Origin: Myxococcales bacterium
Lineage (GTDB): Bacteria > Myxococcota_A > Polyangia > Haliangiales > Haliangiaceae
NCBI GenBank assembly: GCA_011526095.1
Contig: WYBA01000101.1
Span: 1-64,000 of the forward strand
DNA length: 64,000 nt
Direction: 5' to 3'
In this document: positions 12,207 through 22,615 of the stretch, piece by piece
Layout of the letters: every line of letters begins with the position of its first letter
Numbering within the stretch: the first letter of the stretch is position 1
Made by a program: the position numbers and the translations under genes
The notes under the pieces: generated by a model
What the model was told of the DNA's origin: nothing
What the model saw: the letters and a program-made list of their open reading frames with translations, nothing else
The model's database searches: none

Positions 12207-13832
12207 CTAGATCTCCGGCACGAACGCGAGGTCGACGACGACCAGCGCCCTCAACTGTCCCGGCGCGAGCCGGCTGGCCGTGCCCTCCGCCAGCACGTGC
12301 AGCCCGACCCCGTCGACGACCGCCCACGTCCCGCCCAGCTCCAGCGTCGCGTGGGTCGCGTCGAGCGCCGCCCGACTCGTCGGGTCGTCCGGCAATCGGA
12401 CATCGACCGCGCCCGCCCGCGCCCGCCACAGCGACCCGCGCGATCGCTGCCACCGCGCCGTGACGCTGCCGCCGAGCCGCCGCCCGCCCCAGCCGTCGTC
12501 GGCGACCGCGTCGGCGCGCACCGCCACCCGCGCCGTGCGCCGCTCGACCCCGGCCGCGACCCCACCGGCCCACGCCGCCTCGTCCGGCTCGTAGCGCCGC
12601 GCCCACGTCGTCGCGTGCGTGCGCCACCCGCCGCGCCCCCATCGCCACCCCAGCCGCAGATCCGTCGACGGCTCCACCGCGAACACGTTCCACACCGAGT
12701 CGCCGTCGAACGTCGGCACGTGCCGCGACACCTCCGGCGTCACCGCGTGCGCGCCGCGCCGCAGCTCGACGCCCACCATCGCGTCGTCCACCACCCCGTG
12801 CAGCAGGCTCAGCCGCGCACCGGCCCACGGCCGCGCCTCGATCCCACCGCCGCGCAGCCGCCCTGCCGCGCTCGCCGAGACGTGCTCCTCGTCGACGCCC
12901 CACGCCGGCGCCTGCCCGACCTCGTCCGGATACAGGCCCAGATCCGGCGTGTCGAGCCGATCGACCTCGCCGATCACCCCGACCGTCGGCGACATGCTGC
13001 GCCGGTACGCCAGGCGCGCGTGCACCCGCCGCAGCCCGTCGGTCTCGACCGCCAGGCCCACCGTCGGCATCATGACCTCGCGCTGCGGGCAGAAGTCGAG
13101 GTCCGCGCCCAGCGTCGCGTCACCCGGGACGCGGCTGCGGTCGATGATCTGCCACGTGCCCTCGCCCGGCGCCGCGCCCTCGACGTACTCGCGGCAGTCC
13201 GCGCCCGCCGTGCCGTCGAGCTCGAACACCGCCGCGCCCGCCGGGGACGCGTCGCGCACGCGCAGCCCGGCGCCGACCTCGAACGCCACCGGCCCCGGCG
13301 CGCGCGCCCGAACGACCGCGCCGTCCATCGCCCAGCTGTCGAGCGGATCGAGCGCGACCTGCCGCCCCAGCCGCACATCGACCGCGCCGTCCCACAGCCC
13401 GTCGATCGCCAAGTATCCGTACAGCAGATCCAGCGCCAGCGTCGACGACGCCAGCTCGGGGATCGCGTCGAGCGCGTCGATCGGCTCGGCGAACCGCGGG
13501 TCGCGCAGCGTGCCCAGCGTCCAGTCGCCGAAGTCGTGATCCAGCCGCAGATAGCTCGTCATCGAGATCCGCGGGCCATCGCTCACCCGCCGGCCCGCCG
13601 CGCGCCGCCGCGCCGCCAGCTCGCCGATGTCCCACACCACCAGCGACAGGGTCTGGGTGAACCGCCGCCGGCTCAGCCACACGTCGTCGCCGCCGGCGCG
13701 GAACCCGCGGAGCTGATAGCCCTGCGCCAGCGTGCGCGCCAGCACCTCGTACTCGTAGGCGCGCGCGGTCGCCGGCTCGCCCGCGGCGATCACCGCGGCG
13801 ACGGCGGCGCCCAGGACGAGGCGGCGACCCAC
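12207..13832 (-). CDS. Predicted outer-membrane beta-barrel (porin partner of the cytochrome)
   Basis: 541 aa from the GTG at 13832, giving a compact signal peptide (GRRLVLGAAVAAVIAAGEPA, cleaved after ARA); an in-frame start at 13883 is possible. The mature protein is a long series of alternating amphipathic strands with aromatic girdles: RISMTSYLRLDHDFGDWTLG, VDVRLGRQVALDPLDSWAMDG, RVHARLAYRRSMSP, DLRLGWRWGRGGWRTHATTW. It ends LRALVVVDLAFVPEI, a typical last strand except for the missing terminal Phe. The layout resembles MtrB/OmbB-type barrels that sheath a multihaem cytochrome, though no such homology is claimed beyond architecture. Confidence 0.6.
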   Translation of the reverse strand: MGRRLVLGAAVAAVIAAGEPATARAYEYEVLARTLAQGYQLRGFRAGGDDVWLSRRRFTQTLSLVVWDIGELAARRRAAGRRVSDGPRISMTSYLRLDHDFGDWTLGTLRDPRFAEPIDALDAIPELASSTLALDLLYGYLAIDGLWDGAVDVRLGRQVALDPLDSWAMDGAVVRARAPGPVAFEVGAGLRVRDASPAGAAVFELDGTAGADCREYVEGAAPGEGTWQIIDRSRVPGDATLGADLDFCPQREVMMPTVGLAVETDGLRRVHARLAYRRSMSPTVGVIGEVDRLDTPDLGLYPDEVGQAPAWGVDEEHVSASAAGRLRGGGIEARPWAGARLSLLHGVVDDAMVGVELRRGAHAVTPEVSRHVPTFDGDSVWNVFAVEPSTDLRLGWRWGRGGWRTHATTWARRYEPDEAAWAGGVAAGVERRTARVAVRADAVADDGWGGRRLGGSVTARWQRSRGSLWRARAGAVDVRLPDDPTSRAALDATHATLELGGTWAVVDGVGLHVLAEGTASRLAPGQLRALVVVDLAFVPEI

Positions 13833-13960
13833 GCCACGACGGTAGCGCACCCCGCGCGCCCGACGCAGCCGCCACCGGCGCAAACCCGCGCGCCCCTCCG
13901 GGCCGTCGCGCCGACCGGCCCCTTCACGTCGGCGCCAGACGTCAGCGCGCGACCCGTCTG

Positions 13961-14262
13961 CGCGCGTTCGCGGTCACCCGAGCGCCCGGTACGAAGCCCG
14001 CGCGCGTTCGCCCCCGCCCCCCCCTGCGTTCGCCGCGACGTCAGCGCGCGGCGCGCCCGCGCGCAGGGTGGGCTCCGCGGGTGGAAAGGCGCGGGCTTCG
14101 CGCGGAAGGTCGACCCAGCGGAGCAGACCGTCGGTGCAGGCACCAGGTCCCCGACCGAAGGCAGGCTCGACCGCGCCGAACCCGCGGGGCCCACCCGAGC
14201 GCGAGGCAGCCGCGCGCGTTCGCGGTCTCCCGACCGCCCCGCGCGACGCCCGCGCGCGTTCG
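13961..14262. repeat. Intergenic repeat pair in a 410-bp gene-free stretch
   Basis: Bases 13884-14294 contain no gene I accept. A roughly 50-bp unit occurs twice, at 13961-14010 and 14213-14262 (252 bp apart). Each copy begins and ends with CGCGCGTTCG, placed exactly 40 bp apart, with a similar middle (GCGGTCxCCCG...). The motif GACGTCAGCGCGCG also appears twice here (near 13939 and 14039). They could be REP-like elements, given the Y1 transposase 3 kb away (inference). Confidence 0.55.
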
Positions 14263-14294
14263 CGGCCCCGACCACCCGGTCGACGCTCACGCCC

Positions 14295-16217
14295 CTACCG
14301 CGCGACCGCCATCGTCAGCAGCGTGACCGCCGCGTCCGCCCCCCACGGCGCGATTCCGACATGGCCATCGCGCCAGTCGAGCCCGTCGCACGCCAGCACG
14401 ACGCGCCCGCCGATCTCGACCTCGAGGCCGTCTCCCCTCGCCCGCGCCGTGATCGTCACCGCGGCGCCCCCCAGCGCCCCCGGCTCGACCTCCGCACCGC
14501 TGCACCGCGCCACGGGCGCCGCCGCGTCGCGCCGCACGAGCCGCGCCGGCGCGCCCGGCGCCAGCTCGATCGCGTCGAACCGCCCGGCGTCGACGAACCC
14601 GAGCAGCAGCGCGACGCCTCCGGTCACCCGCACGGTCGCGCTGACCTCGACCTCGTCGGCGCGCAGCCCGCCCACGATCAGCCACGACGCCAGCGCCGCG
14701 CTGGCCGCGGACGACACCGTCAGCTCCGGCGAGACGTCGACCAGCGCCGGGTCCAGCGGCACCAGCGGCAGCTCGCCGCCCGCGCCGGGCGTGATCGTCA
14801 CCGCGCCCGTGAACGGCCCCTCACCCGCCGGGCGCAGCACCGCCGCGCGCGCCGTCGCCTCGCCGTCCTCGGTGCCGCCGGCGACGAGCACGGTGCCGTC
14901 AGGCAGCCGCGCGGCGCCCTGCCCGCTCCAGCCCGCCGTCCACGCCGGCACGGCCGCGAACCGTCCGGTCGCCGGCGCCAGCCGGACCGCGCCGCCGCTC
15001 GCCGCGCCGAGCCACAGCGCGCTGCCGTCCTCGAGCGAGACAGCGCCGCCGCTCGCCACGACGCCGCCCGACGCCAGCGGGCGCGCCACGTCGACGCCCG
15101 GCACGATCGCGACCGCGCCGGCCGCGCCCCCCGGGAACGCCACCACGGTCGCGCCCGACGCCAGCGTCGTCGCGACGCCGCCCGCGCCGGGGATCGTCAC
15201 CACCGCGCCGTCGAGCGGATCCCCCGCCGGGTCGTAGCGCTCGGCGTCGTCGACCACCGCGCCGGCGCCGTCGACGCCGCCGATCGCGACCGCGCGCGCC
15301 GGCGCCCCGTCGAGCCCGGGCTCCGCGATCAGCGCGGCGCCCAGCCGCTCGCGCGCCAGCGTCGGGCCGTACGTCACCTCGCCGGTGTCGACGTCGAGGA
15401 CGAACGTGTCGCGCCGCTCGGTCCCGGCGACGCACGCGCCGGTGTCGCGGTCGAGCGCGCCGCAACCGCCGGCGATCGCCACCCGCGCGCCGCCGAGCGC
15501 GACCGCGGCGTGGTGGGCGCGGATCTCGAAGATCGCGCCATCGTCGACGAACGCCCGCGTCGCCGGATCGAACACCGCGTAGCCCGGACGATCACCGCCG
15601 ACGATCACGGCGCGCCCGTCGGGCAGCGCGACGACCACGGCCCCGGCGGTCCCGAGGGGGCCGGTGAACGCTGGCGGCAGCGCGACCTCGGTGAAACGCC
15701 CGGCCGCGGGGTCGTAGAACGCCGCGGCCGCGAGCGGCTGCCCCGGGCCGCCGCCGATCACGAGCGCGCCGTCGCCGGCCGCGACCACGGCGGGGCCGGC
15801 GCGCGGCGACGCCAGCGCGGCGACGTCGCACGCGCCGTCGGGCGGCGCCATCAGCACGCGCACGACGTCGCCGTCGGCGAGGTCGTCGAGCGCCAGCGGC
15901 GCCGTGCGCCCGAGCGCGACCGTCTCGCCACCCTCGCCCAGCACCTCGACCATGAGCTGTCGCGTCCCCGGCGCGAGGTCGTCGAGCACGACCTCGCCGC
16001 CGGCGCCGAGATCGATCGACCGCGGCTGGGCGGCGCCCGCGCCGAGCCCGGTGACGATCAGGCCGGTCCCACCGGCCGGGCGACCGCACGCCGGCTCGGC
16101 GAGCGGCACCGGCTCGAGCGCGATCCGACGCGGGCCGTCACCGCATCCCGCGCTCCCGGCGACGGCGCCGAGCGCGAGGACGAGCGCTGGCGGGGCCACG
16201 GCGAGCGGTCGCACCAC
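14295..16217 (-). CDS. Kelch-repeat lipoprotein
   Basis: About 640 aa from the GTG at 16217 (an ATG at 16247 is also in frame and would overlap the divergent kinase start by two bases). The signal peptide ends in the lipobox AGSAGC, so it is probably lipid-anchored. The middle shows repeated Kelch-like units: GDGALVIGGGPGQ, DGRAVIVGGDRPG, GARVAIAGGCGA, GTVLVAGGTEDG, each with following 'YDPAAGRFTEV' strands. A beta-sandwich C-terminus (about 490-640) resembles a LamG/concanavalin-type domain. Likely a surface propeller for protein or glycan binding. It is divergent from the PEGA kinase gene. Confidence 0.7.
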   Translation of the reverse strand: MVRPLAVAPPALVLALGAVAGSAGCGDGPRRIALEPVPLAEPACGRPAGGTGLIVTGLGAGAAQPRSIDLGAGGEVVLDDLAPGTRQLMVEVLGEGGETVALGRTAPLALDDLADGDVVRVLMAPPDGACDVAALASPRAGPAVVAAGDGALVIGGGPGQPLAAAAFYDPAAGRFTEVALPPAFTGPLGTAGAVVVALPDGRAVIVGGDRPGYAVFDPATRAFVDDGAIFEIRAHHAAVALGGARVAIAGGCGALDRDTGACVAGTERRDTFVLDVDTGEVTYGPTLARERLGAALIAEPGLDGAPARAVAIGGVDGAGAVVDDAERYDPAGDPLDGAVVTIPGAGGVATTLASGATVVAFPGGAAGAVAIVPGVDVARPLASGGVVASGGAVSLEDGSALWLGAASGGAVRLAPATGRFAAVPAWTAGWSGQGAARLPDGTVLVAGGTEDGEATARAAVLRPAGEGPFTGAVTITPGAGGELPLVPLDPALVDVSPELTVSSAASAALASWLIVGGLRADEVEVSATVRVTGGVALLLGFVDAGRFDAIELAPGAPARLVRRDAAAPVARCSGAEVEPGALGGAAVTITARARGDGLEVEIGGRVVLACDGLDWRDGHVGIAPWGADAAVTLLTMAVAR

Positions 16218-16227
16218 GACGCGATGA

Positions 16228-16233
16228 TACAAT
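16228..16233 (+). promoter_or_regulatory. Possible -10 box (TACAAT) for the kinase gene
   Basis: TACAAT lies 12 bp before the kinase ATG at 16246, which would give a leader of about five bases or none. No good -35 box and no Shine-Dalgarno sequence are seen, consistent with near-leaderless transcription. The reverse strand here is the start region of the divergent lipoprotein gene. Confidence 0.35.
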
Positions 16234-16245
16234 CCTCGCGTCGAC

Positions 16246-18204
<1,959 letters not shown>

Positions 18205-18284
18205 CCGCGGATGCGGCGCACCCAGGCGTCGTCACCGCGGTCGACCGGTGCCCCCGGGTCAGAAGTCCGCTCGCTTCGTGCGGC

Positions 18285-19550
18285 TCACTCGCCGACGAAG
18301 TCGCCGGGATCGATCACCACCGCCGCGCCGTCGTCGCCGTCCTGCGCGACGACGATCGCGGTCACGACCACCGCCAGCGTCGCCGCGCCGATCCCTGCCC
18401 ACAGCGCCGGGCGACACCACCGGCAGCCGTCGCCGCCGCCCGGCGGCCGGCGCGCGCGGCTGACCCTCGGATCGCCCGGCAGCGTCGCGCCGTAGCGACG
18501 CCCGTCGCGCGCCGCGAGCAGATCCTCGATCGCCGCGCGGGCCGCGATCGCGAGCCCGCCGGGATCGTAGCCGACCTCGACCGCCGCGGTGCAGCTCGCG
18601 GGCGCGCCGTCGCACCACTGCACCAGCAGCGCCGGCCGTCCGCTCCGCCAGCTCGTCGCCGCGATCACCACCGCGTCGTGCTCCGCGTACGCGAGCACGC
18701 CCTCGACCCAGCCCCCGGCCTCGTCCTCGCCCTGCCCCGCCGCCGGCCCGACCGCGAGCCCGGCGACGGCGCGATCGCGATCGAGCGAGAGCGCGACCGC
18801 CTCCGCCCCCGCGCCGACGGCGAACGTCTGGCCGCGCGCCACGCGCCCCGCCGCCCGCGCGACGACGACGTGCTGCCCGGCCGACAGCTCGAGCACCGCC
18901 GGCGCGGCCACCGCCGCGCCGCCGTCGACCTCGACCGTCGCGCCCGGGGCGTCGACGGTGATCCGCACGCGATGCGCGGCGCGCGCCGCCGCCGCCGCCC
19001 GCGCCGCCGCGGCCACGACGTCGGGCGAGAACTCGCTGGCGCGCAGCTCGCGCGCGGGATCGAGCGCGGCGGCCAGCCGCAGCGCGTCGTCCGCCTCCTC
19101 GCGCCGGCCCGCGTTGTCGAGGGCCGCGCCCAGGCGCAGCGCGACGTCGGCGTAGACCTCGAGCCCGCCGTCGAGCGGCAGCAGCGCCTCGGCCTGCCGC
19201 CGCGCCTCGCCCAGCCGCGCCACCGCGAACTCGGTCGACACCTGCAGGTAGGCGCGCCACCCCTCGGCGACGAGCTCGGCGACCCGCGCGAACCCGGCCA
19301 GCCGCTCCGCCGGCACCGCGCCGTCCGCGACCGCGGCGCGCGCGCGCGCGATCGCGCCGGTCGCCGCCGCCTCGCCGGCGGCCGTCAGCGCGCCGGCGAC
19401 CGCGCGCTCGACCTCGGCGGCGGGCTCGGGCGCCTCCGCGCCCGCGACGACGATCACGCCGGCGTCGGCGCGGGCGCGCCCGGGCGACGCGCCCAGCGAC
19501 GCGCCCAGCGCGAGCCCGGCCAGGGCGATCCCGCGGCGTCGGACGGACAC
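18285..19550 (-). CDS. Exported TPR/PEGA-domain protein with C-terminal membrane anchor
   Basis: 421 aa with a Sec signal (RRRGIALAGLALGASLGAS, cleavage near ARA-DA). Ala-rich helical repeats (about 45-175) have the spacing of TPR-like units (YADVALRLGAALDNAGRREEADDALRLAAALDP). A PEGA-type beta domain follows (HRVRITVDAPGATVEVDGGAAV...LSAGQHVVVARAAGR, about 190-250). Near the C-terminus a membrane segment (LWAGIGAATLAVVVTAIVVAQ) precedes an acidic tail. This architecture is frequent in myxobacteria. It converges with the PEGA kinase gene, and a functional link is plausible but unproven. Confidence 0.75.
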   Translation of the reverse strand: MSVRRRGIALAGLALGASLGASPGRARADAGVIVVAGAEAPEPAAEVERAVAGALTAAGEAAATGAIARARAAVADGAVPAERLAGFARVAELVAEGWRAYLQVSTEFAVARLGEARRQAEALLPLDGGLEVYADVALRLGAALDNAGRREEADDALRLAAALDPARELRASEFSPDVVAAAARAAAAARAAHRVRITVDAPGATVEVDGGAAVAAPAVLELSAGQHVVVARAAGRVARGQTFAVGAGAEAVALSLDRDRAVAGLAVGPAAGQGEDEAGGWVEGVLAYAEHDAVVIAATSWRSGRPALLVQWCDGAPASCTAAVEVGYDPGGLAIAARAAIEDLLAARDGRRYGATLPGDPRVSRARRPPGGGDGCRWCRPALWAGIGAATLAVVVTAIVVAQDGDDGAAVVIDPGDFVGE

Positions 19551-19590
19551 CGCCGCAGCGTATCACCGCGCCGATCGGGTGCGAGCCGCC

Positions 19591-19596
19591 TATACT
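19591..19596 (+). promoter_or_regulatory. Probable -10 box (TATACT), leaderless start
   Basis: TATACT sits 6 bp before the GTG at 19603 in an otherwise GC-rich intergenic region, with no ribosome-binding site between. Transcription would begin at or next to the start codon. Confidence 0.45.
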
Positions 19597-19602
19597 CCAC
19601 GC

Positions 19603-19851
19603 GTGACCTTCCCCTGGCTCGCCCCCCGTCCGACCGGCACCCCGCGCGGCTCGTGGACCACCGCCGCGCTGCGCGAGCTGCGCGACCGCGCGGCGCTGTT
19701 CTACCGGCTCGGCGTCCCGGCCGACGCCGCGACCGCGCGGCTGATCGCGCGGGTCGCGTGGGAGTGCCCGCACCGCCCCGCCGCGCTCGACGACGCCGCG
19801 ATCGCGGCGCTGGTGCGCGACACCTACGCGCGGCGCCCCGCCGGCGCGTGA
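19603..19851 (+). CDS. Small hypothetical protein
   Basis: 82 aa from the GTG at 19603, chosen because a TATACT box ends 6 bp upstream. Soluble, with two helices (SWTTAALRELRDRAALFYRLGV and DDAAIAALVRDTYARR) separated by GVPADAATARLIARVAWE. No family recognised. Its stop overlaps the start of the next gene (GTGA), so the two are translated together. Confidence 0.55.
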   Translation: MTFPWLAPRPTGTPRGSWTTAALRELRDRAALFYRLGVPADAATARLIARVAWECPHRPAALDDAAIAALVRDTYARRPAGA

Positions 19852-20852
19852 GCGCGCGACGTCGATCCCGGCGCGCCGGCGTCGCGCTCGCCGCGTGCGC
19901 GCTCGCCGCGTGTCGCCCCGGCGCGCCCCCGCCGCGGGCGACGGCGCCGCCGGGGCCGATCGTCCGCTCCCCGCTGGCCGACCTCGCGCTGGTGCGCCTG
20001 AGCGGGGCGTGGCGGTGGATGCACGTCGCCCGCGACGCCGCCACGCTGAAGGTGGAGCGCGAGCGATGGCAGTGGGACCGCGAGGAGGTCGATCGCGCGA
20101 CCGGCCAGCGCCAGATGCAGGGCCGGTACCGGCGCGACGTGCTGGTCGTGGCGCTCGACGGCGAGTCGTTCCTCTGCAACCAGCTCACCAGCTACGTCCA
20201 GACCGCAGTGTTCACGGTGCGCGCGCGCCAGGCCGCCCGCGACGAGGGCGGTGGCGTGGTGATCGAGGAGCTGGGCTACGAGGTCGCGCCGTCGCCGTGC
20301 GAGCCGGGCTTCCGCCACCTCGCGCGCTACCGCGCCGACGTCACCGCCGACCAGGCGACGCTGACGTGGGACGGCGGCACGCAGACGCTCGAGCGGCTGC
20401 CGGCCGGCGCCCTCGACGCCGCTGACGTCGCGCTGACGCCGGCGCCCGCGACGCTCGCGGGCCGGATGAGCGGCGCGTGGCACTGGCGCGTCGTCGGGCA
20501 CGGCGGCGAGCGCGAGATCCGCGAGGAGGACGAGGCGTGGCAGCTCGCGGTCGGCGAGGACGGCACGGTCGGCGGGACCTACCGGCGCGTCGTCACCGTG
20601 CACCGCCCCGACGGCGCGGACATCCCGTGCGCCGGCGCCCCGTCGTACGCCTACGTCGACCTCTACACGCTGCGCGGCGCGCTCGACGGCGATCGCGCCG
20701 TCGTCGACGAGGTCGCGGTCGAGCCGGGCCAGCACCCGTGCCTGGTGACGACGCCGACGCGGCACCTCGACGCGTTCACCGCCACGGCGAACGGCCCGTA
20801 CCTCGAGCTCACCTGGCGCGGCCCGCGCCGCCAGGTGCTGCACCGGCACTGA
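19848..20852 (+). CDS. Lipoprotein with internally duplicated domain
   Basis: 334 aa from the GTG at 19848, overlapping the preceding stop by 4 bp. The leader ends in a lipobox (ALAACR), so it is probably lipid-anchored. Two homologous halves of about 150 residues follow: one opens LSGAWRWMHV with WQWDREEVDRATGQ and GRYRRDVLVV; the other opens MSGAWHWRVV with EAWQLAVGEDGTVGGTYRRVV. Each half carries one conserved Cys followed by a PSPCEPGF / GQHPCLVT Cys, perhaps a disulphide. No named family recognised. Confidence 0.65.
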   Translation: MSARRRSRRAGVALAACALAACRPGAPPPRATAPPGPIVRSPLADLALVRLSGAWRWMHVARDAATLKVERERWQWDREEVDRATGQRQMQGRYRRDVLVVALDGESFLCNQLTSYVQTAVFTVRARQAARDEGGGVVIEELGYEVAPSPCEPGFRHLARYRADVTADQATLTWDGGTQTLERLPAGALDAADVALTPAPATLAGRMSGAWHWRVVGHGGEREIREEDEAWQLAVGEDGTVGGTYRRVVTVHRPDGADIPCAGAPSYAYVDLYTLRGALDGDRAVVDEVAVEPGQHPCLVTTPTRHLDAFTATANGPYLELTWRGPRRQVLHRH

Positions 20853-20901
20853 CCACGACCACCGCCGGCCGCTCACGCCGCCGACGCCCGCCGTCGGCCG
20901 C

Positions 20902-22566
20902 TCACGCGCCCGACGAGCGGTACATCGACGTCACGTACTCCTGGACCATCCGGTCCGAGGAGAACTTCCACTGCGACATCGCGATGCTCGCCTGCATCAT
21001 CGCGATCCACCGGCCGCGATCATCGTAGTAGGTCGGCATCACCTCGCGCTCGAGGATGTCGTAGAGCCGGTGGCGATCGCGATCGTCGGCCGGCGCCACG
21101 TCGGTGCCGTCGTACGTCGACACCGCGTCGTCGGCGGGATCGGGATCACCGATCTTCCACCCGGTCTCGCCGTGGCGACACCCCTCGGGCCACCACCCGT
21201 CGAGGATGCTGAGGTTGAGGACGCCGTTCATCGCGGCCTTCATCCCGGAGGTGCCGGACGCCTCGAGCGGCCGGCGCGGGTTGTTGAGCCACACGTCGCA
21301 GCCGCGCGTCAGCAGCGCGCCGAGCGTCATGTCGTAGTTCTCGACGAACACGACCTTGCCCGGCCACCGCCGCGACGCCGCCACCAGCCGCGACACCAGC
21401 GCCTTGCCGGCGCCGTCGCGCGGGTGCGCCTTGCCCGAGTAGACGAGCTGGATCCGGTCGTCGGCGAGCAGCCGGCCGAGCCGGCCCTCGTCGGACAGGA
21501 TCAGGTCGGCGCGCTTGTACGACGCCGCGCGCCGGGCGAACCCGATCAGCAGGCGGTCCTGCCGCAGGTGGACGCCGGTGCGACGCGCGATGTCGGCGGC
21601 GAGCTCGGCCTTCATGTCCTGGTGGACCCGCCACAGCTCGGCGGCGCGGTCGGCCGGCGGCTTGTCCGGCACGGTCGCGGCGCGCACGCGCGCGTCCTGC
21701 CAGGTCGGCACGTGGACACCGTTGGTGACGTGGACGATCGGCGCCGCCCCGGCCACGCCCTTCCACATCGCGCGCGCGGTGTGGCCGTGGAGCTCGGCGA
21801 CGGCGTTGGCCTTGTGCGCCATGCGTAGGCCCGCCACCGTCATCGAGAACGGCGCGCCGCCGATCTCGGTCAGCTCGGCGTCGGTGAACCCGAGGTCGGC
21901 GTCCATCCGCCGCATGTCCTCGAGCGAGTGGACCTCGTTGCCCGCCGGCACCGGCGTGTGCGTCGTGAACACGACGTGCGGCTTCAGCCGCTGCAGCCGG
22001 TCCATCAGCCCGGCGCCGCCGAAGTGGTTCTCGCGGAGCAGCTCCAGCCCCGCGAACACCGCGTGGCCCTCGTTGAAGTGGTAGACGTCGACGGAGTGAT
22101 CGAGCGCGCGCAGCAGCCGCACGCCGCCGACGCCGAGGATGATCTCCTGCGCCAGGCGATCCTCGGTGCCACCGCCGTAGAGCCGGCGGGTGATCCACCG
22201 ATCGTCGTCGAGCGCCGGCTCGAGCAGGTACAGCGTGCTCTTGCAGTAGTCCTCGACCCGCCACGCCACGCACGGCACGTTGCGGCCGCGCACCGTGACC
22301 TCGACGCGGACGTCGACCGGCGACAGCCGCGAGCGGTCGGTGCGCGGGTAGTGATCCTCGGGGTGCCCCTCGGCGTTGATCCGCTGCTGGGTGTAGCCCT
22401 CGTCCCACAACAGGCCGATGCCGACCAGCGGGACGTGGAGGTCCCCCGCGGACTTCATGTGGTCCCCGGCGAGGATGCCGAGGCCCCCGGCATAGGTGGT
22501 GAAGCGCGGGTCGAGCCCGTACTCCATGCAGAAGTAGGCGATGCGCGGCGACGACGGCGTCAACAT
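20902..22566 (-). CDS. glgP: Alpha-glucan (glycogen/maltodextrin) phosphorylase, short GT35 form
   Basis: 554 aa with an ATG at 22566. It begins IAYFCMEYGLDPRFTTYAGGLGILAGDH, the hallmark of the short alpha-glucan phosphorylase family. Further motifs are VYHFNEGHAVFAGLELL, FTTHTPVPAGNE, VTNGVHVPTW, FARRAASYKRADL and VENYDMTLGALLTRG. LEASGTSGMKAAMNGVLNLS has the lysine that holds pyridoxal phosphate. It releases glucose-1-phosphate from the non-reducing end of glucans. It stands alone between unrelated genes, so it is probably housekeeping storage-carbohydrate metabolism. Confidence 0.9.
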   Translation of the reverse strand: MLTPSSPRIAYFCMEYGLDPRFTTYAGGLGILAGDHMKSAGDLHVPLVGIGLLWDEGYTQQRINAEGHPEDHYPRTDRSRLSPVDVRVEVTVRGRNVPCVAWRVEDYCKSTLYLLEPALDDDRWITRRLYGGGTEDRLAQEIILGVGGVRLLRALDHSVDVYHFNEGHAVFAGLELLRENHFGGAGLMDRLQRLKPHVVFTTHTPVPAGNEVHSLEDMRRMDADLGFTDAELTEIGGAPFSMTVAGLRMAHKANAVAELHGHTARAMWKGVAGAAPIVHVTNGVHVPTWQDARVRAATVPDKPPADRAAELWRVHQDMKAELAADIARRTGVHLRQDRLLIGFARRAASYKRADLILSDEGRLGRLLADDRIQLVYSGKAHPRDGAGKALVSRLVAASRRWPGKVVFVENYDMTLGALLTRGCDVWLNNPRRPLEASGTSGMKAAMNGVLNLSILDGWWPEGCRHGETGWKIGDPDPADDAVSTYDGTDVAPADDRDRHRLYDILEREVMPTYYDDRGRWIAMMQASIAMSQWKFSSDRMVQEYVTSMYRSSGA

Positions 22567-22615
22567 CTAGGCGAGCCTCCGGAAAGTCTCGGCACGATGC
22601 CTCCGGTGCCGGCGT

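Noticed and set aside
13790..14290. A 166-codon ORF in the intergenic gap
   Set aside because: Its repeats (ANARG-x-R-x-GRSGDRERA) come from the 50-bp DNA repeat and the product is Arg/Ala-rich without structure.
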